A stretch of DNA of 59,379 nt, taken from Flavobacteriales bacterium. Lineage in GTDB: Bacteria; Bacteroidota; Bacteroidia; Flavobacteriales; Flavobacteriaceae. The notes under the pieces were generated by a model that saw only the letters and a program-made list of their open reading frames with translations, did not search any database and was not told the DNA's origin. The stretch spans positions 1 through 59,379 of the forward strand of contig SGZJ01000006.1 in the NCBI GenBank assembly GCA_004213995.1, in the 5' to 3' direction. The position numbers and the translations under genes were made by a program. Numbering within the stretch: position 1 is the first letter of the stretch; every line of letters begins with the position of its first letter. This document shows, piece after piece, positions 43,219-51,832 of the stretch.

Positions 43219-44814
43219 TTATAACTCAATGATTGTAAATTTATTATTTAATGGATCAATATTCTCTTTTAAAATTTTAATAAAATCATCTCCAAACTGA
43301 CAGTAAAATTCAGTAAAATTAACTGATCTTTCTTGTAATGAGAAATTTGGAAACAAATCATCTTGAACTGAAACAATCCTATCTAAAAATGATTTATGTT
43401 TTAATTTATTTGCCTTTAATAATCGTTTTTCTAAATTTTTTAATCCCTTTACTTGCTTTTTTTCTTGAGCATTAACTGCTCCTACGAAACTAATATCGGT
43501 AAGTTTTGATAAATCTCTAAGTGTTTTAAACTGTTGTTCTAAAAAATTAATTTGCGTTTTAAAATCAAATTTTTGGTCAGCAAATGATTTAACTTTTTCG
43601 CTTAAAAGTTTATCTTGAGATAAAAACAAATCCTCAACTGTAGTATTGATTTTGTGTAATTTTTCAATTTGTTTTTTTCTAACTAATAGAACCGAATTCC
43701 TATTTAATAAAATCGGAAAATCTAGTTTAATTGAGTCAAAACAATTCTTAAGCTCTAACCAATATGATATTTCAGCACCACCTCCAATGTAACATAAATT
43801 TGGAAGAATTGATTCTTGATAAAGAGGTCTTAACAGTACATTAGGGGAAAAGTTTTCAGGATTAATATTCACCTCGTTAATAATTTCACTTTCAGTCCAA
43901 GAAAACAATTTATCATCAGTAGAATAACCATTATGAGTACGAACAATTCTGTTTCTGTAATTGTTTGATAAATAAAATAAGTTAATTTCACGTGGATTAA
44001 CCTGAACCTTATAGTTATTTTCTTTTAAGCTTTTTATAGAATCTTTTGAATTATCAAATATTAATTTATTAGTTAATTCATTTATTATTGAAGACGAAAA
44101 TATTTTTTTTAATTCTTTTTCATTAGGATCTAATACGATTAAACTATAATCTTTAAAAATTTGATGGACTAGTTTTCTGGTAGCCTCAGATAAATTATTA
44201 GACTTTAAATATGAGTCTTTAAATAGATTAATAATTTTTTCTGAATTAATATTTTTTGGTAAAAGTTTTGAAAAAACATCTAAAGTAGATTTTAGATTAT
44301 AAGTTGAAAATTTACCTACCTCCCCTTTTTGATCTGAATTCCAAATAATATTTTTAGCATTGTAACTGAAACTTCTAATTTCTTCAAAATCATGATCTTC
44401 TGATGCCATCCAATAAATTGGAATAAAATTAAAATCTGGATATTTGAGCTTTAATTCTTCAGATAAATTTATTGTTGAAATAATTTTATATAAAAAATAT
44501 AAAGGGCCTGTGAATAAACTTAATTGATGACCTGTTGTAACAGTAAAAGTATTTATATTTTCAATCAAATCTATAGTCTCTTCAAGATCTTTAGAAATGT
44601 TAATATTAGCATATTGCTTTTTTAAAATATTCTTTAAAACTAATCTGTTTTCAATTTTAAAACTTGCTTTTTTTGAGATTATTTGATTTTTAAAACCTTC
44701 AAAATTAGGTCTATTATTATACAGGTTTCTTATGTTTTGAGAATTGTCAATATAATCACAAAATAGAGAACTGAAATAATTAGTATCTTTATATGTTATA
44801 TGCTTATTTGGCAT
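43219..44814 (-). CDS. bshC: Bacillithiol biosynthesis cysteine-adding enzyme BshC
   Basis: Last step of bacillithiol synthesis, adding cysteine to glucosaminyl-malate; bacillithiol is the low-molecular-weight thiol of Firmicutes and many Bacteroidota. At 531 residues it matches the family; diagnostic segments are TVTTGHQLSLFTGPLYFLYK (about 96-115), FIPIYWMASEDHDFEEI (about 133-149), and NVLLRPLYQESILPNLCYIGGGAEISYW (about 327-354, split active-site loops). A coiled coil spans about 385-455. bshA and bshB are not in the window. It stands alone, divergent from the M14 peptidase, with a TAnnTTTG-type box 47 bases before the start. Confidence 0.95.
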   Translation of the reverse strand: MPNKHITYKDTNYFSSLFCDYIDNSQNIRNLYNNRPNFEGFKNQIISKKASFKIENRLVLKNILKKQYANINISKDLEETIDLIENINTFTVTTGHQLSLFTGPLYFLYKIISTINLSEELKLKYPDFNFIPIYWMASEDHDFEEIRSFSYNAKNIIWNSDQKGEVGKFSTYNLKSTLDVFSKLLPKNINSEKIINLFKDSYLKSNNLSEATRKLVHQIFKDYSLIVLDPNEKELKKIFSSSIINELTNKLIFDNSKDSIKSLKENNYKVQVNPREINLFYLSNNYRNRIVRTHNGYSTDDKLFSWTESEIINEVNINPENFSPNVLLRPLYQESILPNLCYIGGGAEISYWLELKNCFDSIKLDFPILLNRNSVLLVRKKQIEKLHKINTTVEDLFLSQDKLLSEKVKSFADQKFDFKTQINFLEQQFKTLRDLSKLTDISFVGAVNAQEKKQVKGLKNLEKRLLKANKLKHKSFLDRIVSVQDDLFPNFSLQERSVNFTEFYCQFGDDFIKILKENIDPLNNKFTIIEL

Positions 44815-44861
44815 TAAATTGTATTAGTTAGTAAATATAATATAGTTTAATATTAAAATTG

Positions 44862-44869
44862 CAAAAGTA
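44862..44869 (-). promoter_or_regulatory. Putative -7 promoter box of bshC
   Basis: TACTTTTG on the minus strand, 47 bases before the bshC start; exact TAnnTTTG match without a visible -33 element at 19 bases. Confidence 0.35.
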
Positions 44870-44923
44870 TAATTAATTAGTTTTCTTTATATCAATTAAT
44901 ACACTATCCCTAACTTCATAAAT

Positions 44924-47440
44924 ATGAAAAATATAAATCTATTTTTATTAACCGTTATTCTATCACTTACTACGGTATATTCTCAAAATATAAAATCCCC
45001 TTCTGAATTTTTAGGTTACGAGCTAGGTACTCAGTTTTCTAGACACAATCAAGTAGTTGACTATTTTAAGTATGTTAGCTCAGAAATACCCAATAAAGTT
45101 GTTCTTGAAAAATATGGAGAAACTAATGAGAGAAGACCTTTATACGTAACATATATATCATCTAAAGATAATATCAAAAATCTAGAAAAAATTAGAAATA
45201 ATAATCTAAAAAATGCTGGGATAAATGGAATAAAAAATGATAACTATGATAGTACTGCTATTGTATGGCTGAGCTATAATGTACACGGAAATGAGTCTTC
45301 AAGTACTGAGGCTGCAATGAAAACATTGTATAAGTTAGTTACTGAAAACATTAATTGGTTAGAAAACACAGTTGTAATTTTAGATCCATGTATTAATCCA
45401 GATGGAAGAGATCGATACGCTAATTGGTACAATCAAAATGTGACTTATCCATTAAATACAGATTTAGATGCAAGAGAACATAACGAACCATGGCCTGGAG
45501 GAAGGGCTAATCATTATTTGTTTGATTTAAATCGTGACTGGGCTTGGTTGACACAAAAAGAATCAAGAGATAGGTTAAAAGTATATAATAAATGGCTTCC
45601 ACATATTCATGTAGATTTTCATGAACAAGGGATAGATGAACCTTACTATTTTGCACCTGCCGCTGAACCTTTACACGAACAAATAACTAATTGGCAAAGA
45701 GAATTTCAGATAGAAATTGGCGATAATCATGCAAAATATTTTGATAAGAATGGTTGGCTTTACTTTACAAAAGAAACTTTTGATTTATTATACCCAAGCT
45801 ATGGTGACACATATCCTACTTTTTTAGGTGCAATTGGGATGACTTATGAGCAAGCTGGGGGTGGTGACGCTGGATTAGGTGTATTAAACTCAGAAAATGA
45901 GGTAGTATCCTTGATAGATAGAATTAACCACCATACAACTACAGGACTATCTACAGTAGAAATATCTTCGATAAATGCAAGAAGATTGAACAGTGAGTTT
46001 AAAGAATTTTTTAAATCAAATAATGATAGTAAAATTAGTTATGTTTTAAAAGGGAATAAAGATAAAATCAAAAGTTTAACCAACTTATTAGATCAGCATG
46101 AAATAACTTATGGGTATTCTAAAAATAATAACAAAGTAAAAGGCTACAATTATTCTGCAAATAAAGAAATTAAAATAGATATTGATAAAAATGATTTAAT
46201 TATCAGTGCTAATCAACCTAAAGGAAAGTTAGTAGAAATTCTTTTTGAACAAAAAACTAAATTATCAGACCCGCTGACTTATGATATCACAGCTTGGAGC
46301 TTACCCTATGCTTATGGATTAGACGCCTCAGTAATAGAAGTTAAAGTTGAATCTGTTAGTGAAACTTCAAATTTTAAATTAAATGAAATTAGTTTAAATT
46401 CTATCGGATATATATTTGAATGGTCTTCTTTAAAAGATGCAGAATTTCTTTCAAGTTTATTAACAAATGATTTTAATGTTAGGTATAATGTAAAAGAAAT
46501 CACAACCAATGGCAAAAAATTTAATCCAGGCTCAATAATACTACTGAAAAGGGATCAAAATAAAAATGATTTTCATTCTTCAATTATTGAAATCAGTAAT
46601 TTACACGAAAGAAAAACTCATGCAATTATGTCTGGGATTTCTGAGAATGGGCCAGATTTAGGGTCATCAGATGTAAAGTTATTGTTAAATAAAAAAGTTG
46701 CTACTTTAGCTGGTGATGGTATATCATCATTAAACTATGGTGCAATTTGGCATTTTTTCGAAAAAACATTAAAATATCCTTTAACTCACTTAAACTATGA
46801 TACATTTAACCGAGTTGATCTTTCATCAATAGATGTGCTTATTCTTGCGAGTGGATTTTATAGTGCAAATTCTGAATATGACACTAAAATTAAAAATTGG
46901 GTTTCAAATGGTGGTAAATTAATTGCTATTGATCGTGCATTAAACAGTTTGACGAGATTAGACATTGGATTAAATAAAAATACAAATGGTATAGAAAATA
47001 ATATTTCTTTTGTTTCAGATTTTAGCTCTAGAAGTAATCAGGAGTCTAACAATAATCATAATCTAGTTAAATACAATGAAAGAAACAGAAGCAGAATCAA
47101 TCAATCGATTTCTGGAGCAATCTTTAAGATTCATTTAGATAACACTCATCCTATGGCATACGGCTACAATGACAATCATTACTATTCTTTAAAAATTGGT
47201 AATAGTGCATATAGTTTACTTGAAAACGGATATAATATTGGTTACTTAAAACAAGATCCTAAACCAACCTCAGGTTTTGCTGGACAAGAAGCTTTAAATA
47301 AAATTAGTAATTCTTTAGTTTTTGGTCATCAAAACTACGGAAGAGGAAGTTTTATATATATGGTTGATAATCCGTTATTTAGAAGCTTTTGGGAAAATGG
47401 AAAATTATTGCTAGTAAACTCTATTTTCTTTGTTGAATAA
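44924..47440 (+). CDS. Secreted M14 family zinc carboxypeptidase
   Basis: An 838-residue exported metallopeptidase. Signal peptide to about residue 20 (TVYSQ). The M14 domain (about 35-350) shows the zinc ligands His121 and Glu124 in NVHGNESSS, DPCINPDGRDRYANWYNQN (about 152-170), a third ligand in HVDFHEQG (about 228-235) and the catalytic-glutamate region GMTYEQAGGG (about 305-314). The C-terminal half (about 380-838) contains a flavodoxin/glutamine-amidotransferase-like segment (KKVATLAGDGIS, SIDVLILASGFYS), seen in other large Bacteroidota M14 proteins. No T9SS tail is seen, so it is probably periplasmic. Likely cleaves peptides during protein scavenging. Confidence 0.92.
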   Translation: MKNINLFLLTVILSLTTVYSQNIKSPSEFLGYELGTQFSRHNQVVDYFKYVSSEIPNKVVLEKYGETNERRPLYVTYISSKDNIKNLEKIRNNNLKNAGINGIKNDNYDSTAIVWLSYNVHGNESSSTEAAMKTLYKLVTENINWLENTVVILDPCINPDGRDRYANWYNQNVTYPLNTDLDAREHNEPWPGGRANHYLFDLNRDWAWLTQKESRDRLKVYNKWLPHIHVDFHEQGIDEPYYFAPAAEPLHEQITNWQREFQIEIGDNHAKYFDKNGWLYFTKETFDLLYPSYGDTYPTFLGAIGMTYEQAGGGDAGLGVLNSENEVVSLIDRINHHTTTGLSTVEISSINARRLNSEFKEFFKSNNDSKISYVLKGNKDKIKSLTNLLDQHEITYGYSKNNNKVKGYNYSANKEIKIDIDKNDLIISANQPKGKLVEILFEQKTKLSDPLTYDITAWSLPYAYGLDASVIEVKVESVSETSNFKLNEISLNSIGYIFEWSSLKDAEFLSSLLTNDFNVRYNVKEITTNGKKFNPGSIILLKRDQNKNDFHSSIIEISNLHERKTHAIMSGISENGPDLGSSDVKLLLNKKVATLAGDGISSLNYGAIWHFFEKTLKYPLTHLNYDTFNRVDLSSIDVLILASGFYSANSEYDTKIKNWVSNGGKLIAIDRALNSLTRLDIGLNKNTNGIENNISFVSDFSSRSNQESNNNHNLVKYNERNRSRINQSISGAIFKIHLDNTHPMAYGYNDNHYYSLKIGNSAYSLLENGYNIGYLKQDPKPTSGFAGQEALNKISNSLVFGHQNYGRGSFIYMVDNPLFRSFWENGKLLLVNSIFFVE

Positions 47441-47453
47441 CAGAAATAATTTT

Positions 47454-48407
47454 TTAATTAAAAAAAGAGTCTACAAATTCGTGTTTATTAAAAGCCTGTA
47501 AATCATCAATTGCTTCCCCTACTCCTATATATTTTACAGGTATTTTAAATTCATCACTTATACCAATTACAACTCCACCTTTGGCTGTTCCATCTAGCTT
47601 CGTAATTGCTAAAGCGTTAACATCAGTTGTACTTATAAACTGTTTAGCTTGTTCAAAGGCATTTTGCCCAGTCGAGCCATCTAAAATAAGTAATATTTCT
47701 TGTGGTGAATTAGGAATTACTTTTTGCATAACCCTTTTAATCTTAGAAAGCTCATTCATTAAATTAACTTTATTGTGAAGTCTTCCTGCTGTGTCAATAA
47801 TTACAACATCTGCGTTTTGACGTTTTGCTGCAGTTAAAGTATCAAAAGCGACTGAAGCGGGATCACTACCCATTTCTTGCTTAATTATTGGTATACCTAC
47901 TCTGTCTGCCCATATTTGGAGTTGATCAATTGCAGCAGCTCTAAACGTGTCTCCAGCCCCTAAAATCACATTTAAACCTTTAGATTTGAATTGATTAGCT
48001 AATTTACCAATTGTTGTAGTTTTTCCAACTCCATTAACTCCTACTACCATAATTACATATGGATTTTCAGAATTAGGAATTTCGAAATCATTTGATGTTT
48101 GGGACTCATTTTCTGAAAGAAGCAAACCAATTTCTTCTTTGAGCAATGAGTTAAGTTCGTTTAAACCAGTATACTTGTCCTTTGCTACTCTTGACTCAAT
48201 TCGTTCGATAATTTTTAACGTAGTATTTACACCAACATCACTAGAGATTAAAATCTCTTCTAAATCATCTAAAAAATCATTATCAATCTTTGATTTACCA
48301 ACTATAATTTTATTTAGCTTAGAAAAAAAAGAACTCTTAGATTTTTCTAACCCTTTGTCTAAAGATTCTTTTTTTGAACTTGAGAAGATGTTTTTAAAAA
48401 ATCCCAT
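47454..48407 (-). CDS. ftsY: Signal recognition particle receptor FtsY
   Basis: GTPase that docks ribosome-SRP complexes at the membrane. N domain at about 1-95, G domain with VVGVNGVGKTTTIGKLA (about 121-137), ILGAGDTFRAAAIDQL (about 149-164), VIIDTAGRLHNK (about 197-208), ALAITKLDGTAKGG (about 262-275) and the closing IKYIGVGEAIDDLQ-type element. The acidic A domain of E. coli FtsY is absent, as usual in Bacteroidota. It follows the small ribosomal protein genes after a terminator-like hairpin, a common order in this phylum. Confidence 0.97.
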   Translation of the reverse strand: MGFFKNIFSSSKKESLDKGLEKSKSSFFSKLNKIIVGKSKIDNDFLDDLEEILISSDVGVNTTLKIIERIESRVAKDKYTGLNELNSLLKEEIGLLLSENESQTSNDFEIPNSENPYVIMVVGVNGVGKTTTIGKLANQFKSKGLNVILGAGDTFRAAAIDQLQIWADRVGIPIIKQEMGSDPASVAFDTLTAAKRQNADVVIIDTAGRLHNKVNLMNELSKIKRVMQKVIPNSPQEILLILDGSTGQNAFEQAKQFISTTDVNALAITKLDGTAKGGVVIGISDEFKIPVKYIGVGEAIDDLQAFNKHEFVDSFFN

Positions 48408-48448
48408 AATTAAGTAGTTTAATCAAATAGAATTGTAAATATAAAAAT

Positions 48449-48478
48449 AAAAGCCGCTTTTTAGTAAAAGCGGCTTTT
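48449..48478. terminator. Hairpin terminator after the small ribosomal protein genes
   Basis: Perfect 13-base arms, AAAAGCCGCTTTT and AAAAGCGGCTTTT, with a TAGT loop. It lies downstream of the minus-strand rpmB-rpmG-DUF4295 genes and upstream of ftsY. The strong stem with A/T ends is a typical intrinsic terminator; with ftsY on the same strand it may reduce rather than abolish read-through. Confidence 0.85.
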
Positions 48479-48501
48479 AAATTAGTGTTTATATTAGTAA
48501 A

Positions 48502-48654
48502 TTATTTTTTACTTAAAAAATCATTTACTCTGTCAGGTGGTAAAATAGTTTCTACAAAAGAATAAGCTCCAGATTTGGGAGACCTAACCATTTTGATAGC
48601 TTTTGTTAATCTTTTAGAACCTGTCTGTAACGATGCAACTGATTTTTTTGCCAT
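48502..48654 (-). CDS. DUF4295 small ribosomal protein (bL38-like)
   Basis: A 50-residue basic protein found by translating the gap between ftsY and rpmG: begins MAKKSVASLQTGSKRLTKAI, then KMVRSPKSGAYSFVETIL, and ends FLSKK. It matches the Bacteroidota-specific DUF4295 family, normally encoded directly after rpmG. I recall that a ribosome structure from Flavobacterium johnsoniae assigned this family as a large-subunit protein named bL38; treat the name as recalled. It starts 11 bases after rpmG and is followed by a strong terminator. Basic charge and context support a ribosomal role. Confidence 0.88.
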   Translation of the reverse strand: MAKKSVASLQTGSKRLTKAIKMVRSPKSGAYSFVETILPPDRVNDFLSKK

Positions 48655-48665
48655 AATGTAATGAT

Positions 48666-48848
48666 TTACTTAATTTCTTTGTGAATAGTCATTTTCTTTA
48701 GTATAGGGTTGAACTTTTTTATTTCAACTCTATCTGGAGTGTTTTTCTTATTTTTTGTAGTAATGTATCTTGAAGTACCAGCCATACCACTTGCCTTATG
48801 TTCTGTACATTCAAGTATAACTTGTACTCTATTTCCTCTTTTAGCCAT
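48666..48848 (-). CDS. rpmG: 50S ribosomal protein L33
   Basis: A 60-residue basic protein with the L33 pattern [35 protein letters not shown]-like core and [14 protein letters not shown] end. Only one cysteine remains, so this is the zinc-free (C-minus) form. It lies seven bases after rpmB in the rpmB-rpmG-DUF4295 unit. Confidence 0.96.
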   Translation of the reverse strand: MAKRGNRVQVILECTEHKASGMAGTSRYITTKNKKNTPDRVEIKKFNPILKKMTIHKEIK

Positions 48849-48855
48849 CTTTTAA

Positions 48856-49092
48856 TTATTTTAAAAAACCTTTACTTCTGGCATCTTTTAAAGCAGCAGA
48901 AATTCCAATTCTATTTATTGTTTTGAGGGCCGAAGTAGAGATTTTTAATGTAATCCACTTATCTTCCTCAGGAATATAAAAACGTTTTTTAATAAGATTA
49001 GCATCAAATTTACGCTTAGTTCTATTTAGGGATTTAGAAACGTTGTTTCCTACCATTCCTGTTTTACCTGTTAATTCACAAATTCTAGACAT
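48856..49092 (-). CDS. rpmB: 50S ribosomal protein L28
   Basis: A 78-residue large-subunit protein: MSRICELTGKTGMVGNNVSK at the N-terminus, then NRTKRKFDANLIKKRFY and the LKISTSALKTINRIG region. Only Cys5 is present, so it is the zinc-independent form. First gene of the three-gene ribosomal unit, with the best promoter match in the window upstream. Confidence 0.97.
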   Translation of the reverse strand: MSRICELTGKTGMVGNNVSKSLNRTKRKFDANLIKKRFYIPEEDKWITLKISTSALKTINRIGISAALKDARSKGFLK

Positions 49093-49133
49093 AATCTTAT
49101 AAATTTATTATAAATATTCTTAATTACGAGGTG

Positions 49134-49164
49134 CGAATTTACAAATTCTTTAATATATGACAAA
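49134..49164 (-). promoter_or_regulatory. Promoter of rpmB-rpmG-DUF4295 unit
   Basis: On the minus strand TTTG (49161-49164), a 19-base spacer, then TAAATTCG (49134-49141): the Bacteroidota -33/-7 architecture with one change (C for T) in the -7 box. It ends 41 bases before the rpmB start codon. Confidence 0.55.
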
Positions 49165-49173
49165 TATTATATG

Positions 49174-50430
49174 TCAATTTTTTAATAATTCTTTTAATAT
49201 GAAATTTAGGAGCTCTAATGATTTATTAACTGACTTTCCTGTAACTCTTTCTCTAGAATTACCAAAGTTGAACTCAAATGAAAAAACCTTTTTAGGAGTT
49301 GCTATACCAATGTAAACGGTACCAATTTCTTTACTAGAATCTCCTTTACTAGGTCCTGCATTCCCCGTTGTTGCTAAGGAATAATCTGAACTAAACATTT
49401 TTTTGGCATTTAAAGCCATCGATTCAACTACCTCTTTACTGACCACAGAATATTTATCAATTAATTCCTTGTCGACGTTCAAATTATTTACTTTGGATTC
49501 TGTTGAATAACAAACCATGCTTCCCTTGAAAAAGGATGAAGCACCAGCTATAGATACAAAAGAATCTGAAATTTTTCCACCAGTGAAACTTTCGGCAAAA
49601 GAAATTGTCAAGTTATTAGAAGTTAATTTATTAGCAATTAGTTTTTCTATAGACTCATCTTCTTCATAACCAGTAAATATATCCCTAATTAACGGTAATA
49701 ATTGAGCTGTGTAAGAATTAATTTTATTTGTTATTTTTTGTAAATCATTTCCTTTAGTTGAAAGTCTTAACTTAACTCTTCCAAGACTTGGCAAATAAGC
49801 AAAACTAATATCATTCGGAAGAGATTTTTCCCAATTCTTTATAATTTCAGCTATACTACTCTCACCCATACCATAGGTAAGTATTGTCTTATGGATTATA
49901 AATGGTAGGTTGCACTCATTCAAAATCTTTGGAATAACACTATTTTTAATCAATTCCTTCATTTCAAAAGGTACACCAGGTAAAAAAACAAAAATTGTGT
50001 TATTTTTTTTTAGCCATAAACCAGGCGCACTGCCTTTATTATTTACAAAAACATGAGACTTAGATGGAACTAAAGACTGGTCTATATTAACTTGTAATAA
50101 TGGTTGTTTTATATATTTTTTCCAAATAAATTTAATATTATCTAATACAACTTGATTAGTTACAAGATTGTCATCGAAAAACTTAACTATTGTTTTTTTA
50201 GTAATATCATCATTTGTCGGACCTAAGCCACCAGTAACAATTACAATGTCTGAATTATCAATGGAAGAATTTAAAGTATTTAGAATATCTGATTCCTTAT
50301 CCATTATAGAAGAAATTCTATTTATTGACAAACCAATTTTATTAAACTCCTTAGCTATAAAAGCTGAATTTGTATCAATTGTTTGACCAATTAAAATCTC
50401 ATCTCCAATTGTTATTATTTCTGCAGTCAT
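49174..50430 (-). CDS. cinA: CinA family nicotinamide-nucleotide amidohydrolase
   Basis: A 418-residue two-domain protein. The N-terminal MoCF-like domain (about 1-170) has EIITIGDEILIGQTIDTNSAF and VTGGLGPTNDDITKKT (about 66-81) and may act as an ADP-ribose pyrophosphatase. The C-terminal PncC domain (about 260-418) has TISFAESFTGGKISDSFVSI (about 276-295) and SLATTGNAGPSKGDSSKEIG (about 352-371), and deamidates NMN in pyridine-nucleotide recycling. The name competence/damage-inducible protein is historical. It shares one base with the FAH-family gene. Confidence 0.94.
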   Translation of the reverse strand: MTAEIITIGDEILIGQTIDTNSAFIAKEFNKIGLSINRISSIMDKESDILNTLNSSIDNSDIVIVTGGLGPTNDDITKKTIVKFFDDNLVTNQVVLDNIKFIWKKYIKQPLLQVNIDQSLVPSKSHVFVNNKGSAPGLWLKKNNTIFVFLPGVPFEMKELIKNSVIPKILNECNLPFIIHKTILTYGMGESSIAEIIKNWEKSLPNDISFAYLPSLGRVKLRLSTKGNDLQKITNKINSYTAQLLPLIRDIFTGYEEDESIEKLIANKLTSNNLTISFAESFTGGKISDSFVSIAGASSFFKGSMVCYSTESKVNNLNVDKELIDKYSVVSKEVVESMALNAKKMFSSDYSLATTGNAGPSKGDSSKEIGTVYIGIATPKKVFSFEFNFGNSRERVTGKSVNKSLELLNFILKELLKN

Positions 50431-51041
50431 TATTTTATTTTCAGCTTGAAAAACTCTTCATTTTCAATTTTCCCTATTAATTGATCATTAATTTTTATGG
50501 GTCCAACTCCTGAGGGGGTCCCAGTAAATATAACATCTCCAATTTTTAAAGTAAAATATTTAGAAACATAAGAGATTATCTCATCGATATTCCACAACAT
50601 TAAACTAGTACTACCTTTTTGAGCCAAGTTTCCGTTTAATTCAAGAGAGAAAGTCAAATTATTAACATCCTTAAATATCGATTTATCTACCCACTTTCCA
50701 ATTAAAGCAGAGCCGTCAAATGCTTTTGATTTTTCCCAAGGCAATCCTTTAGATTTTAATTCTGACTGTAAATCTCTAGCAGTAAAGTCGATTCCTAAAG
50801 ATATTTCATCATAATACTTATGACTAAATTTTGGATCAATAAATTTTCCAATTTTTTTTATTTTTACCAAAATCTCAACCTCATGATGAATATCATTGCT
50901 AAAACTTGGAATAAAAAAAGGTTGATTTTTTAAAATAACTGAAGTGTCTGTTTTTAAAAATATAACAGGTTCAGTTGGCCGATTATTTTTCAGCTCATTA
51001 ATGTGATCAGCATAATTTCTTCCAATACAGATTATTTTCAT
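50430..51041 (-). CDS. Fumarylacetoacetate hydrolase family protein
   Basis: A 203-residue single-domain FAH-fold enzyme: ICIGRNYADHINELKN (about 4-19), the metal ligands in HHEVEILVKI (about 51-60) and a downstream Asp in GIDFTARDLQSELKSKGLPW (about 88-107), and DVIFTGTPSGVGPI (about 168-181). Family members act on acylpyruvates, oxaloacetate or related beta-keto acids; short bacterial forms are often acylpyruvate hydrolases or oxaloacetate decarboxylases. The substrate cannot be told here. One base overlaps cinA and it directly abuts the exonuclease gene. Confidence 0.92.
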   Translation of the reverse strand: MKIICIGRNYADHINELKNNRPTEPVIFLKTDTSVILKNQPFFIPSFSNDIHHEVEILVKIKKIGKFIDPKFSHKYYDEISLGIDFTARDLQSELKSKGLPWEKSKAFDGSALIGKWVDKSIFKDVNNLTFSLELNGNLAQKGSTSLMLWNIDEIISYVSKYFTLKIGDVIFTGTPSGVGPIKINDQLIGKIENEEFFKLKIK

Positions 51042-51818
51042 TTATGACAACTTATTATTGAGCAATTTTAATTTTATAGACTTTAAGGTATTTTTAGTGT
51101 ATAGTGGAAAATCTGCATTTAATAGCCAATTAAAATAACCTGAATCTGTTTTTAAAATATCAAGAACTAGTTTTCCTTTATGCTTACCAAATGAAAAACA
51201 TTCTTGATTTTTTTCGTTAAAAACAATAAATCCAGCGAGGTCAGCAAACTTACTTCTTGTACTAAAATTAGACAAAAAAGAAATATTATTTTCTAAATCA
51301 TCATATTTTTCAACTTGGGCTTTTAAAATCTCGTAGGTTGCTTTTGTATCAGACTCTGCACTGTGGGCTCCAATTAATTCTTTATTACAATAAAACTCGT
51401 AAGCGGCTGACAAGTTTCTTTGTTCTTTTTTATGAAATATATTTTGAACATCAACACATTTATTCCCTTTTAAACTAAAATTAATATCAGCTCTAATCAT
51501 TTCCTCTGCTAAGAGTGGAATATCAAACCTATTGGAATTAAATCCACCTAAATCAGAGTCTTTTATTAAAAGATGAATTTCTTTAGCTAAGTCTTTAAAA
51601 GTCGGAGAATCTTGAACTTTTTCATTAGAAATTCCATGAATTGCTACAACTTCATCAGGGATATTAATCTCAGGGTTTACTAACCATGTATGAACCTCTT
51701 CTTTTCCTGATGGAAATACTTTTAAAATCGATATTTCTACTATTCTATCTTTGGAAATATTTACCCCTGTTGTTTCAAGATCAAAAAAACAAATTGGTTT
51801 AGATAGGTTTAATTTCAT
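51042..51818 (-). CDS. DEDDh 3'-5' exonuclease with C-terminal DUF3820-like domain
   Basis: A 258-residue protein of the DnaQ/RNase T type. Exonuclease motifs: ExoI ICFFDLETTGVNISKDRIVE (Asp and Glu, about 10-29), ExoII GGFNSNRFDIPLLAEEM (about 92-108), ExoIII with His and Asp in GAHSAESDTKATYEIL (about 150-165). After about 205, CFSFGKHKGKLVLDIL and YFNWLLNADFP form a DUF3820-like tail. It may proofread or trim DNA or RNA; it is shorter than a DnaQ/UvrC-like fusion. It lies directly before the FAH gene and 14 bases after the E2 gene. Confidence 0.92.
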   Translation of the reverse strand: MKLNLSKPICFFDLETTGVNISKDRIVEISILKVFPSGKEEVHTWLVNPEINIPDEVVAIHGISNEKVQDSPTFKDLAKEIHLLIKDSDLGGFNSNRFDIPLLAEEMIRADINFSLKGNKCVDVQNIFHKKEQRNLSAAYEFYCNKELIGAHSAESDTKATYEILKAQVEKYDDLENNISFLSNFSTRSKFADLAGFIVFNEKNQECFSFGKHKGKLVLDILKTDSGYFNWLLNADFPLYTKNTLKSIKLKLLNNKLS

Positions 51819-51832
51819 TAAGTTGATTTTTA

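Noticed and set aside
47450-47465. TTTTTTAATTAAAAAA palindrome between M14 gene and ftsY as terminator
   Set aside because: No GC pairs in the stem; probably just AT-rich sequence at a convergent junction.
48139-48417. 92-codon plus-strand frame opposite ftsY
   Set aside because: Lies wholly antisense to the conserved ftsY N domain; Ser/Leu/Lys composition typical of a shadow.
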